Below are positions 1 through 7,212 of a stretch of DNA of 19,908 nucleotides, piece after piece; position 1 is the stretch's first letter; each line of letters begins with the position of its first letter. The notes below the pieces were generated by a model. The model did no database searches and had not been told where the DNA came from. It saw only the letters and a list, made by a program, of their open reading frames with translations. The DNA comes from JBBRVP01 sp038246785 (lineage in GTDB: Bacteria; Actinomycetota; Actinomycetes; Jiangellales; Jiangellaceae), in contig JBBRVP010000051.1 of assembly GCA_038246785.1 (NCBI GenBank), positions 1 through 19,908 of the forward strand, read 5' to 3'. The position numbers and the translations under genes were made by a program.

Positions 1-209
1 AGGGTCGGGCTGCCGACGCTCAGGTGCAGCCGCTGGCCGTGCCAGAGCCCCCAGACCGGGCGAGGGTGAGGATGGCCCGGGGTCTGGGCCACCAGCCAAT
101 AGGTGCCGGCCGCCTCGAGCTGTTCCTCCACCCACGACCAGTCCAGCGGGGCTTGGTCGCTGGGGGCGCCGTACAGGCACAGCGCTCTGTCCCGCGGTGC
201 CACGCCCAC
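1..209 (-). CDS. Pyridoxamine 5'-phosphate oxidase-like (PPOX/FMN-binding) protein, N-terminal part, cut by window edge
   Basis: On the minus strand an open frame runs off the left edge of the window. It contains LDWSWVEEQLEAAGTYWLV, then HPRPVWGLWHGQRLHLSVGSP. The order 'W-x-WVEE-L-x-A-x-TYWL ... HxRPVWGxWxxxRLxxSxGSP' is the N-terminal signature of actinobacterial PPOX-fold split-barrel proteins, which bind FMN or F420. The specific substrate cannot be inferred. The start is uncertain: GTG at 209 has a GGAGG about 13 bases upstream, GTG at 203 is an alternative, and the frame stays open to an ATG at 281. Only about 70 residues of an expected 140-200 are present because of the window edge, so this is not evidence of a broken gene. 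Family call is from residue pattern only. Confidence 0.6.
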   Translation of the reverse strand, partial: MGVAPRDRALCLYGAPSDQAPLDWSWVEEQLEAAGTYWLVAQTPGHPHPRPVWGLWHGQRLHLSVGSPT

Positions 210-491
210 CAGCGTAGTTCGGCCTCCAACACCACGCCGGCAAATCGCGCTCGTGCCGCCGCGCGGGCAGCGCCCGACCATGCCGCGGTTAGCCGAATCT
301 GTCGAGGGTCTCGCGCCAGGTGTAGCCGGCCTCGGGCTGGGCGGGCATCTGGGCTGGCTCGACGTTCCGCCACCGGCGTCTTGACGAGCCGTGGGACGGC
401 GCCCAGGCGATGCACCGGTCAGGAATCGAGAAGCATGTGCGCTGCCGTGCTTCTAGCGTGGGCACGCAGGACGACAGAGGGGAGCCAGGCC

Positions 492-968
492 ATGGCCGAG
501 ACACGTAAGGCCGGCAGACGCGCCACGACGAAGAGCAAGAGCGACGGTGCCTTCACGGAGGAGGAGCTCGCCGCAATGAAGGAGCACAGCGCGGAGGTCA
601 AGGCCTCCCGCAGCCGCTCCGGTAAGACCGGCCGCGAGGAGGACGCGAAGGCGGTGGTGGCGAAGATCGCCGACATGGCCGACGCGGACCGAGTGATTGC
701 CGAGAAGCTCCACGAGATCATCACCACGACCGCGCCGGAGCTGGCGCCCAAGCTGTGGTACGGCATGCCCGCCTACGCCAGGGACGGGAAGGTCGTCTGC
801 TTCTTTCAGGACGCACGGAAGTTCAAGTACCGGTACGCCACCCTCGGCTTCCAGGACACAGCCAACCTCGACATCGGCGCGATGTGGCCGACGTCCTACG
901 CCGTGGCGAAGCTGACCAAGGAAGTGGAGAAGCAGGTCGTTGCGCTGGTCAAGCAGGCCATGAGCTGA
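492..968 (+). CDS. DUF1801 domain protein (YdhG/YjhX-type, frataxin-like fold)
   Basis: This 158-residue protein starts at an ATG preceded by GAGGGGAG, although the frame is open further upstream; the purine-rich site and the start of the recognisable domain decide the start. The N-terminal 50 residues are charged and Lys/Arg-rich, probably flexible. The C-terminal 100 residues carry the DUF1801 pattern: a helix with IxxxAPELxxKLWYGMPAY, then a strand pair KVVCFFQDARKFKYRYATLGF and a closing helix. Family members are small cytosolic proteins of uncertain role; some are annotated as intracellular iron chaperones. No operon partner is visible: the next gene is convergent. Function is not established. 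Confidence 0.85.
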   Translation: MAETRKAGRRATTKSKSDGAFTEEELAAMKEHSAEVKASRSRSGKTGREEDAKAVVAKIADMADADRVIAEKLHEIITTTAPELAPKLWYGMPAYARDGKVVCFFQDARKFKYRYATLGFQDTANLDIGAMWPTSYAVAKLTKEVEKQVVALVKQAMS

Positions 969-1152
969 TCTCTCCTCCGGACGCGCCGCGAGACCACGGT
1001 GCGGCCAGGGGTCGCGTGAGACGGCGTCGGCGGCTTCGGCAGGCACCTCGTCGTCGTCGCGCACGGCGAGGCCGGTGGCCGCCCGCCGCCTCCAGCTCCC
1101 GATGCGCGAGCAGCTGCACCAGCAGCCTCTGGCGATCCGGTCCGTCAGGTCG

Positions 1153-1896
1153 TCAGCTCGTCAGCGCGTCGACGAGCAGCCCCTCGACAGCATCGACGCA
1201 GGCACGAAGGCCGTCGGGCGATGACGTGACAGTGGCAAGCCGGCGGTGCACGGCGTCCAGGCCGGCGCGTTCGATCAGGCCCTTCTCGTTGATCATCCAC
1301 TGCCGGCGATCGCAGAGCACCGCGTGCGCCGCCTCGACCGTCGCGCGGGCGAGATGACCGAGCGTGGTCGTGACATCGCCGCGACGGGCGCGCGTCGCGG
1401 CCTGCTCCAGGGTGAACCGCGCGCCGAACCGCCACCGCTGTCCTGCCGTGGCGGCCAGGGCTTCGGGGAAGGCCACCGCCGCCGGAGGCGCACCGGCGAG
1501 CTGGCGGTTGACGGCCAGTTCCGCGGCCAAGGTGTACGTAGGGATGCCGGCCAGGTATCCCAGCAGGCCGTCGACCTCGTACTCGCCGCGCGTCGCAGCG
1601 GCGGTCCAGTGGGCAACGACGTCGACGTCGCGGAACAGCACGTCGACGCGCGTGCGGCGGTGGTGCAGCCAGGCGCCGCCGTTCATGATGCGACCCCAGC
1701 CGCCGGGTCCGTGCACGGTGCCGAAACGCTCGAGCGGCGTGGTGTCCAGGCCGCCGCGGTAGTAGACGCCCAGGTCCCAGTCGCTGTCGCGGTCGGCCTT
1801 CCCGGCGGCGCGAGAACCACCCAGCGCGACGCCGACCACGCCGCGCATGCGTGCGACCACGCTGACGACGTCGGCGACCGCGGGGTCAACGTTCAT
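1153..1896 (-). CDS. Nucleotidyltransferase-domain protein (Pol beta superfamily, aminoglycoside-adenylyltransferase-like)
   Basis: This 247-residue protein has the Pol-beta nucleotidyltransferase signature near its N terminus: GGSRAAG at about residues 26-32, then the catalytic pair in DSDWDLG (Asp39 and Asp41), and a probable third acidic residue in the strand RVDVLF. Such enzymes transfer a nucleotide from NTP to a small molecule or polymer; the acceptor is unknown here. The C-terminal half is helical and Ala-rich, as in stand-alone members related to antibiotic nucleotidyltransferases. The frame is open to an ATG at 1980, but the upstream stretch looks non-coding, so the ATG at 1896, just before the conserved domain, is preferred. 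The gene is convergent with the DUF1801 gene across a 184-base gap in which I recognise nothing. Confidence 0.85.
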   Translation of the reverse strand: MNVDPAVADVVSVVARMRGVVGVALGGSRAAGKADRDSDWDLGVYYRGGLDTTPLERFGTVHGPGGWGRIMNGGAWLHHRRTRVDVLFRDVDVVAHWTAAATRGEYEVDGLLGYLAGIPTYTLAAELAVNRQLAGAPPAAVAFPEALAATAGQRWRFGARFTLEQAATRARRGDVTTTLGHLARATVEAAHAVLCDRRQWMINEKGLIERAGLDAVHRRLATVTSSPDGLRACVDAVEGLLVDALTS

Positions 1897-1963
1897 GGGT
1901 CCGCACACGCCGTCGCCGGTCCACAGCGCCGCCCCGTTGCAAGGATCCAACCGATCGGCGGGC

Positions 1964-2200
1964 TCAACGCGGGTTCGCAAGTGGCCGGTCGATCAGGCCA
2001 GGCTCGGCGATGACGGGTGCCGTCGCGTACCGCGCGAGCAGGGCTTGTCCCGGCATCGACCTCCGGGGATTCGGTTCGCGCGAACTGCGCGGCCTCGACG
2101 AACATCCGTTCGAACCCGGGAGGCGAGATGATCTCAAGCAGCCGTGCCGGCTCGTCGGAGACGTCCACGAACGTATGCCACACGTCACGGGGCCACGCCG
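1964..2200 (-). pseudogene. Decayed cupin-domain gene (C-terminal fragment with at least one frameshift)
   Basis: Two minus-strand frames together give the tail of a cupin protein. One frame reads PRDVWHTFVDVSDEPARLLE, followed directly by IISPPGFERMFVEAAQFAR. This is the second cupin motif, the strand after it, and the 'PPGFERMF' segment typical of actinobacterial quercetin-2,3-dioxygenase-like cupins. The likely C terminus (ALLARYATAPVIAEPGL, stop at 1964) lies in another frame, with the shift at about 2050-2060. Just before PRDVWHTF the expected first cupin motif is missing and the neighbouring frame hits a stop. The fragment is about 75 codons, whereas intact relatives have about 150. I read it as a truncated, frameshifted remnant. 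The stretch 1897-2344 holds nothing else I recognise. Confidence 0.55.
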
Positions 2201-2344
2201 TACGGTTCGGTGAGCCGGTAGACGCGGCGTCTGGGAGCTGTCGGAGCAGCGCCCGCCGACGGATTCGTAGCCGGCGACCGCGGCGGAGGATGCCGCTCGG
2301 CCGGCCATGATCCGGCCAGGACAATCGATGCAGGAGGACCGGCC

Positions 2345-2794
2345 ATGGCAGACAGCAAGCCCTCGGAGGAGGAGGTGGCCGAGCTCGTGCGCCGCACCGA
2401 GCAGGCCGCTGCGCTGTTCATGCGCGGGGACATGGGCCGCTACCTCGAGTTGATCCACCACGCCCCCGGCTACACGCTCATGATGCCAACTGGTGGGCCG
2501 CCTATGCGGTACGAGGACCGGGCCGACAGCGTTCGGGAGGCTGCCGGCTTCTTTCAGGGCGGCGAGGTCGCCCTCGAGTCGGTCACTGTGCACGCCTGGG
2601 GCGACACCGTGGTGATCGCCATGATCGAGCGGCAGCGGGGACGAGTGGGCGACCTGCCCGAGCGGGATTGGTCGCTGCGGGTCACGCATGTGTATCGCCG
2701 CGCTGACGGGCACTGGCTGCTCGTGCACCGGCACGCCGACCCGCTCGTCCAGACCATCGACCTGAAACGGATGGGCGCGCTGATCCGCGGCTGA
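2345..2794 (+). CDS. NTF2-like / SnoaL-DUF4440 family protein
   Basis: This 149-residue protein begins at an ATG with a strong AGGAGGA upstream. The order of elements fits the NTF2-like cone fold: N-terminal helices (EEEVAELVRRTEQAAALFM), a strand and loop with YTLMMPTGGPP, a helix around DSVREAAGFF, and C-terminal strands ALESVTVHAWGDTVVIAMIE, SLRVTHVYRRADGHWLLVHRH. The terminal 'R-V-T-H-V-Y-R-x-x-D-G-x-W-x-L-V-H-R-H-A-D' is the usual closing motif of the DUF4440/SnoaL-like group. Members include ketosteroid isomerase-like enzymes and small ligand-binding proteins; which applies cannot be told. It stands alone and converges on the DUF4185 gene. Confidence 0.85.
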   Translation: MADSKPSEEEVAELVRRTEQAAALFMRGDMGRYLELIHHAPGYTLMMPTGGPPMRYEDRADSVREAAGFFQGGEVALESVTVHAWGDTVVIAMIERQRGRVGDLPERDWSLRVTHVYRRADGHWLLVHRHADPLVQTIDLKRMGALIRG

Positions 2795-2811
2795 GCAGTG
2801 CGAAGCGGGAC

Positions 2812-2844
2812 GCGCAGCGGCCCACACATACACGGGCGCTGCGC
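2812..2844. terminator. Hairpin between convergent genes, probable bidirectional terminator
   Basis: GCGCAGC (2812-2818) pairs with GCTGCGC (2838-2844) and GCCC (2820-2823) pairs with GGGC (2834-2837). There is one bulged G at 2819 and a 10-base A/C-rich loop. It lies in the 81-base gap between the stops of the NTF2-like gene and the DUF4185 gene. No clear T-run follows on either strand, which is common for actinomycete terminators. Confidence 0.5.
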
Positions 2845-2875
2845 CTGGGCGCCGTGGCGATCACCGGCGGCGCGG

Positions 2876-5086
2876 TCACTGGTCGCCGAGATCCTCCCGG
2901 GTGACCACTGTCGACATGAGCATCGCCTGGTATGGGTTCCAGGTCGACATCGCGAAGTAGAGGCGGGTCGCGCCGTTGCCGGCGTCCTCCGCGTAGTTCG
3001 AGATCTGGTAGGGGCCGTATTCGCCGCCGTACTCGTCGTCGCGGAATTGCCCGGGGTCGAACATGTCGTCCTGCACGTGGTCGCAGCGGTTTTCAGCCCA
3101 TGACACGTGCATGAAGGCGCCGTAGCCGTCGCCGGAGCACGGGTCCTGCGGGTTGGATCTGTGGCCGGGGTCGAACACCATGACCGGCCGCTGGGTCCAC
3201 GGCCCCCAAGGGGAGGGGGCGCTGTGGAGCAGGATGCCGCGCGGGTTGTCGCTGTTGAACGTCGCGAGCCATCGGCCCAGCTGCGCGTTCCAACGCACGG
3301 ACAGCTCTCCGACCGAGCCGTTGCAGAACAGCGCAGTCGCGTCCTCCTCGGACCCGCTCCAGGCCGACGCCCGCCGGCTGCCCGAGAAGTAGCGCAGGTC
3401 GAGTTCTCCGTGGGTGAGCGCGTCGTACGGGGTGACCGCCAGGTAGACGTCGCTCGACCGGTAACGGCCGCTGCCCCAGATCCACAGGACGTCTGCCGAA
3501 CCGGGCAGGCCGATCGCGGCGGCGGTGTGCGAGTCGATCGGTGCGCGCTGGACGGACACATTGACGAACTTGTAGCGCGACAGCTCACGCATGAACGCGA
3601 AGGAAAAGCCGTCGTCGTCGCACCGGGTGAGGACCGACCGGCCCATGAGGTCGTACCCGTCGACCTTCACGTGATCGGTGGAGAAGAACACGAACATCGA
3701 CTGCCCGTCGCTGACGCCGTCCAGCGGCACTTCGAACTCGCGTTGCGCGATCCCCCCGCTGATCCGGGGCGGGGCATGGAAGAAGGCCAGGTCGAGGCCG
3801 TTGCGCGGGTTCGGGTCCGTCGTGTAAGCGACGAGGTCGAGGTTGGTCCAGTCCCTGGGCTGGTCGACCCGCCAGGTGTCGCCGAAGAGGAAGTACGTCC
3901 GGTCGCGGTGCGGGAAGGACACCCCGAGGTCGGTGCCGCGGATCTGGTAGGCCGACTCGGTGCGGTTGTGCGCGTACGGCGGTTGCCCGGTGCCGTCCCA
4001 AACCGTGCGGTCGTACTCGCCGGTGAGCTGTGCGATCCGGCGCGTCTGCGAAAGCCGCTGCGGGTAGGGCTCGCCGAGCAGCACGCGGTGGCGCAGCCAC
4101 GGCAACGCCACGTCGGAGTTCGGATGCCAGTAGCCGACGATCGACTGATTGCACTCCTCCACGAGGAGCTCGAAGTTGCCGTGGCTGCCTTGCCCGAAAT
4201 CACCCTGGATCAGGCAGCCCCAGCCCCCGCACGAGTCGGTGACGAACTGACCCGAGCGCCACGGCGTGGACACGTCGCTGTTCTCGCGGAAGAAGTGTCG
4301 CAGCTGCGCACCCTCGCCCCTCGGGATCGCGGCGACAACCTCGAAGTTGCCGTGCTCGCCGTCGGAGAAGTCGCTCTGGATCAGGACCCCGGCGCCCATC
4401 ACGTCCGCCGCGACCATCTGCGCGCGCTGCCACGGCAGCGCTACGTCGGAGTTGTCGTGGAAGTAGTGCCACAGGGCTGCGCCGCCGGAGGGACCGCGGA
4501 CCGGGACGACGACCTCGAAGTTGCCGTGGCCGTCGTGCGCAAAGTCGCTCTGGATGATGCATCCGGCGCCGGCCACGTTTGCGGCGACCATCTGCGCGCG
4601 CTGCCACGGGACCGTGACGTCAGAGTTCTCCCGGAAGTAGTGCCACAGGTCCGACGCGCCGGAGGCGTTGCGGACCGGGACCACGACCTCGAAGTTGCCG
4701 TGCTCACCGTCGGAGAAGTCGCCCTGGATCAGGGAGGCCGGGCCCGTGACGTTCTCGGCCACCCGCTGCGCCTGCCGCCAGGGGGTGGAGACGTCGGAGT
4801 TCTCCCGGAAGTAGTGCCACAGGTCCGACGCGCCGGAGGCGTTGCGGACCGGGACCACGACCTCGAAGTTGCCGTGCTCACCGTCGGAGAAGTCGCTCTG
4901 GATCAGCGCTCCCGCGCCCGCGACGCCCGCCGGCACGACCACCTGGGCGGGGGACCAGGCGTTGCCGCGGCTGCCGTCGCGGAACCAGTGCCGCAGCTCG
5001 CCACCGGTCTGGATGACCGCCTCGAGATTGCCGTGCCCGTCATGCGTGAAGTCGCTCTGGATCAGACTCGCGAAGACTCTCGACAC
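2876..5086 (-). CDS. Six-repeat beta-propeller/lectin-like plus DUF4185 domain protein
   Basis: A 736-residue protein starting at GTG with GGGGAGG just upstream. Residues about 5-335 hold six tandem repeats of 50-58 residues, each of the form LIQSDFxxGxHGNFEVVVPV, a variable loop, then LWHYFRENSDVxxPWxxAQxV. The pattern of aromatic and Gly/Asn residues resembles PLL-type beta-propeller lectin repeats, so a six-bladed propeller is plausible. Residues about 370-730 match DUF4185 (GTDLGVSF...RTYFLFGDTW, and a late GPWTQRPVMVFDPGH segment), itself a propeller-like domain related to glycoside-hydrolase folds. There is no signal peptide or membrane segment, which is unusual for a protein of this look. 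Repeats 2 and 3 share a 100-bp identical DNA stretch. It may be cotranscribed with the oxidoreductase gene 46 bases upstream. Function unknown; carbohydrate binding is inference. Confidence 0.85.
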   Translation of the reverse strand: MSRVFASLIQSDFTHDGHGNLEAVIQTGGELRHWFRDGSRGNAWSPAQVVVPAGVAGAGALIQSDFSDGEHGNFEVVVPVRNASGASDLWHYFRENSDVSTPWRQAQRVAENVTGPASLIQGDFSDGEHGNFEVVVPVRNASGASDLWHYFRENSDVTVPWQRAQMVAANVAGAGCIIQSDFAHDGHGNFEVVVPVRGPSGGAALWHYFHDNSDVALPWQRAQMVAADVMGAGVLIQSDFSDGEHGNFEVVAAIPRGEGAQLRHFFRENSDVSTPWRSGQFVTDSCGGWGCLIQGDFGQGSHGNFELLVEECNQSIVGYWHPNSDVALPWLRHRVLLGEPYPQRLSQTRRIAQLTGEYDRTVWDGTGQPPYAHNRTESAYQIRGTDLGVSFPHRDRTYFLFGDTWRVDQPRDWTNLDLVAYTTDPNPRNGLDLAFFHAPPRISGGIAQREFEVPLDGVSDGQSMFVFFSTDHVKVDGYDLMGRSVLTRCDDDGFSFAFMRELSRYKFVNVSVQRAPIDSHTAAAIGLPGSADVLWIWGSGRYRSSDVYLAVTPYDALTHGELDLRYFSGSRRASAWSGSEEDATALFCNGSVGELSVRWNAQLGRWLATFNSDNPRGILLHSAPSPWGPWTQRPVMVFDPGHRSNPQDPCSGDGYGAFMHVSWAENRCDHVQDDMFDPGQFRDDEYGGEYGPYQISNYAEDAGNGATRLYFAMSTWNPYQAMLMSTVVTREDLGDQ
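4623..4896. repeat. 100-bp perfect direct repeat inside the propeller repeats
   Basis: Positions 4623-4722 and 4797-4896 are identical over all 100 bases, offset by 174 bases. This equals one 58-residue protein repeat (repeats 2 and 3 of the DUF4185 protein). The other repeats are alike only at protein level. This indicates recent duplication or gene conversion of one blade. Confidence 0.95.
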
Positions 5087-5132
5087 AGTGCCTCCCCGGT
5101 GGTCACGGCATCTGCGCAGGTGCTCCCTGCGC

Positions 5133-6035
5133 TCAGGGGACCAGGACGAGCTTGCCGCGGACGTGGCCGCCCAGGCTGATGCGGTAGGCCTCGGCCGCCC
5201 GCTCGAACGGGAAAGTCTGCACCTTGATCACCAGCTTGTTCTGTGCCAGCAGCTCGGCGACCATGGCCAGCGCCTCCATGGGCTTGCTGTCCGCGGCGCC
5301 GCCGGTCACATGGGCCCCAGCCTGCCCGGCGGCGAAGTTGGCGATGCTCACGACCCGCGACGGCTCGGGGACGAGACCGACGAGGTCCTCGACCGGTGTC
5401 TTGCCCGCGACGTCGACGACCGCGTCGACCTGACCGCCGGCAGCGTCCCGCACCCTCCCCGCGACACCCTCGCCGTAGAGCACGGGGGTCGCCCCGATCT
5501 CGCGCAGGTAGTCGTGGTTGGGCTCGCTCGCTGAGGCGATCACCCGCGCGCCTCGCGCGACGGCCATCTGCACGACGACCGCACCCACCCCGCCGGCGCC
5601 GCCGTCGACGAAGACCGTGTCGCCGGCCTTGACGTCGACGAGCCGGAGCACCCGCTCGCCGGTCTCACCGGCCACTCCGGCCCCGGCCGCCACCGCCCAG
5701 TCGACGGACGGCGGCTTGGCGGCCCAGGAGTCCAGCACGGCGTACTCCGCCTGGGTGTTGCTGCCTCGGCCGAGCACCTCGTCACCGACGGAGACACCCG
5801 TGACGCCCTCGCCGACCTCGTCGACGACGCCCGCGGCGTCGTACCCCAGATAACCCGTGCCGGACATGGGCCGACCGTCGGACATGGCACCGCCGAGGAC
5901 CTTCCAGTCGATCGGGTTCACGCTGGCCGCGCGCACCGCGATCCGCAGTTGTCCGGAGCCCGCATGCGGGTCTGGAGCCTCCGCCCACTGGAGGACCTCG
6001 GGGCCTCCGTACGACGTGAACTGCAGCGCTCTCAT
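5133..6035 (-). CDS. NADP-dependent oxidoreductase, zinc-free MDR / quinone-oxidoreductase type
   Basis: This 300-residue protein has the layout of medium-chain dehydrogenase/reductases. The N-terminal GroES-like part carries MRALQFTSYGGPEVLQWAEAP, VRAASVNPIDWKVLGG and GYDAAGVVDEVGEGVTGVSVGDEV. The Rossmann part carries VFVDGGAGGVGAVVVQMAVARGARV, with the AGGVG nucleotide-binding turn. The 'NPIDWK' segment and the lack of the cysteine cluster place it with zinc-independent quinone reductase-like members that reduce enones or quinones with NADPH. The start at 6035 has AAGGAG 8 bases upstream and begins exactly at the conserved MRALQF; the open frame upstream is discarded. It diverges from the PIG-L gene and precedes the DUF4185 gene on the same strand. 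Substrate unknown. Confidence 0.9.
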   Translation of the reverse strand: MRALQFTSYGGPEVLQWAEAPDPHAGSGQLRIAVRAASVNPIDWKVLGGAMSDGRPMSGTGYLGYDAAGVVDEVGEGVTGVSVGDEVLGRGSNTQAEYAVLDSWAAKPPSVDWAVAAGAGVAGETGERVLRLVDVKAGDTVFVDGGAGGVGAVVVQMAVARGARVIASASEPNHDYLREIGATPVLYGEGVAGRVRDAAGGQVDAVVDVAGKTPVEDLVGLVPEPSRVVSIANFAAGQAGAHVTGGAADSKPMEALAMVAELLAQNKLVIKVQTFPFERAAEAYRISLGGHVRGKLVLVP

Positions 6036-6223
6036 CCCACGCTCCTTCCATGGCGGGTCAGCCGCCCCGTCCAGTTCGAGCTCCACCAGCCGAGCTGCGG
6101 TCGCTCGCCAGCACCAAGCACGATCGCGACCGGTCGTATTCCGAATGGGCTCGCGACGTATCCGCCGCCGGTCGAGGCACTCCTCCCCGTGCCGACCACC
6201 CTCGACCTCAGCGAGCTACTGCC

Positions 6224-7009
6224 ATGTCCCAGCGCCGCAGGCCCCTGCGCGGACGTACCGCGCTGTTCCTGCACGCCCACCCGGACGACGAGGCGATCTT
6301 CACCGCGGTGACGATGCGCCGCCTGGCCGACCGCGGTGGCCGAGTCGTTCTCGTCACCGCCACCGGTGGCGACCTCGGCGAGCGGCACTCGCTGGCTCCC
6401 GGCGAGTCGATGCGCGACCGGCGGATCCGCGAGCTCGAGACGGCCGCGGGCGCGCTCGGCGTGGCGCGACTGGTCGTGCTCGACCGCCGCGACAGTGGCA
6501 TGTCCGGCTGGGCGTCGGGCCGTCACCCGCGGGCGCTCGCTCGCGCGGCGGTGAAACCGTTGGCGCGCAGGCTGGCCCGTCTCGCCGACGCCGAGGGCGC
6601 CGAGGTCGTGGTCCACGACGACGACCGCGGGATCTACGGTCACCCGGACCACGTCGCCGTGCACGCCATAGGTTCGGCACTTTCCCGGATGACCGGGCTG
6701 GCGTCGTACGAGACCACGGTGGACGGTCCGAGCGTTCGCGACACCGGCGGGCACCTGCTCGACCCGGCGTGCCCCACCGGCGACTACGGACGCCCGCTGC
6801 ACGGCATCGACACCTGGCTCGACGCCGACGACGGCGAGATCGCGGCCAAGCACGTGGCCATGTCCGCACACCGGAGTCAGATCCCGGCGCGGGCGCTGGC
6901 GCTCGGCGGCTTCGCCCGCCGGTACGGACGCGAGTGGTTCGTCCGCCGGGGGCCGGTCGGGTTGCTCGACGAGCTGGCCGCGCGCGGGCGGCTGGCCCAG
7001 CCGGCCTGA
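6224..7009 (+). CDS. PIG-L family deacetylase
   Basis: This 261-residue protein carries the zinc-binding signature of PIG-L/LmbE deacetylases: HAHPDDE at residues 17-23 at the end of the first strand, and GHPDHVAVH at about 139-147 supplying the third metal ligand and a second conserved histidine. The family hydrolyses N-acetyl groups from GlcNAc-containing conjugates, for example in mycothiol (MshB, Mca) and GPI biosynthesis in other organisms. This member is shorter than typical MshB (about 290-300) and has a divergent C-terminal half, so a specific mycothiol role is not supported. The start is set by the ATG just before the first strand; the ribosome site is weak. The 189-base gap to the divergent oxidoreductase presumably holds both promoters. 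Confidence 0.88.
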   Translation: MSQRRRPLRGRTALFLHAHPDDEAIFTAVTMRRLADRGGRVVLVTATGGDLGERHSLAPGESMRDRRIRELETAAGALGVARLVVLDRRDSGMSGWASGRHPRALARAAVKPLARRLARLADAEGAEVVVHDDDRGIYGHPDHVAVHAIGSALSRMTGLASYETTVDGPSVRDTGGHLLDPACPTGDYGRPLHGIDTWLDADDGEIAAKHVAMSAHRSQIPARALALGGFARRYGREWFVRRGPVGLLDELAARGRLAQPA

Positions 7010-7212
7010 CTGCCCGCCGTCCCATCCGGCCCGCAGCACCGTCGGACCCGCTGCCGCACCGACCGCTGCGCCTGACCCGTGCCGCGGGCGGTGTCCGCCT
7101 GTCGGTACGGTGAGCAGCGACGGCCCCACGGCGGGCCGGGCCTACCCAGCCGGACCGCCGGAGCCCGCCTGCGGCCACCCCGCAGGGCTCGCTGACGGGA
7201 GGGAGACCCCGC

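Noticed and set aside
24..491. Upstream extension of the DUF1801 reading frame to position 24
   Set aside because: The extra residues look non-coding and cover the antisense PPOX-like gene; the ATG at 492 has a good ribosome site.
289..504. Minus-strand 71-codon frame ending in YTWRETLDRFG
   Set aside because: The last 20 residues look protein-like, but no family is recognisable and there is no supported start; 210-491 is left without a called gene.
969..1152. Possible coding remnant on the minus strand (DRQRLLVQLLAHRELEAAG)
   Set aside because: A short helical-looking stretch faintly like ferritin-like DUF455 proteins, but too short and without continuation; not enough to call.
3107..5179. 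Plus-strand open frame of 690 codons opposite the DUF4185 gene
   Set aside because: Its repeats are the mirror of the real protein repeats; long antisense frames are expected at this GC content.
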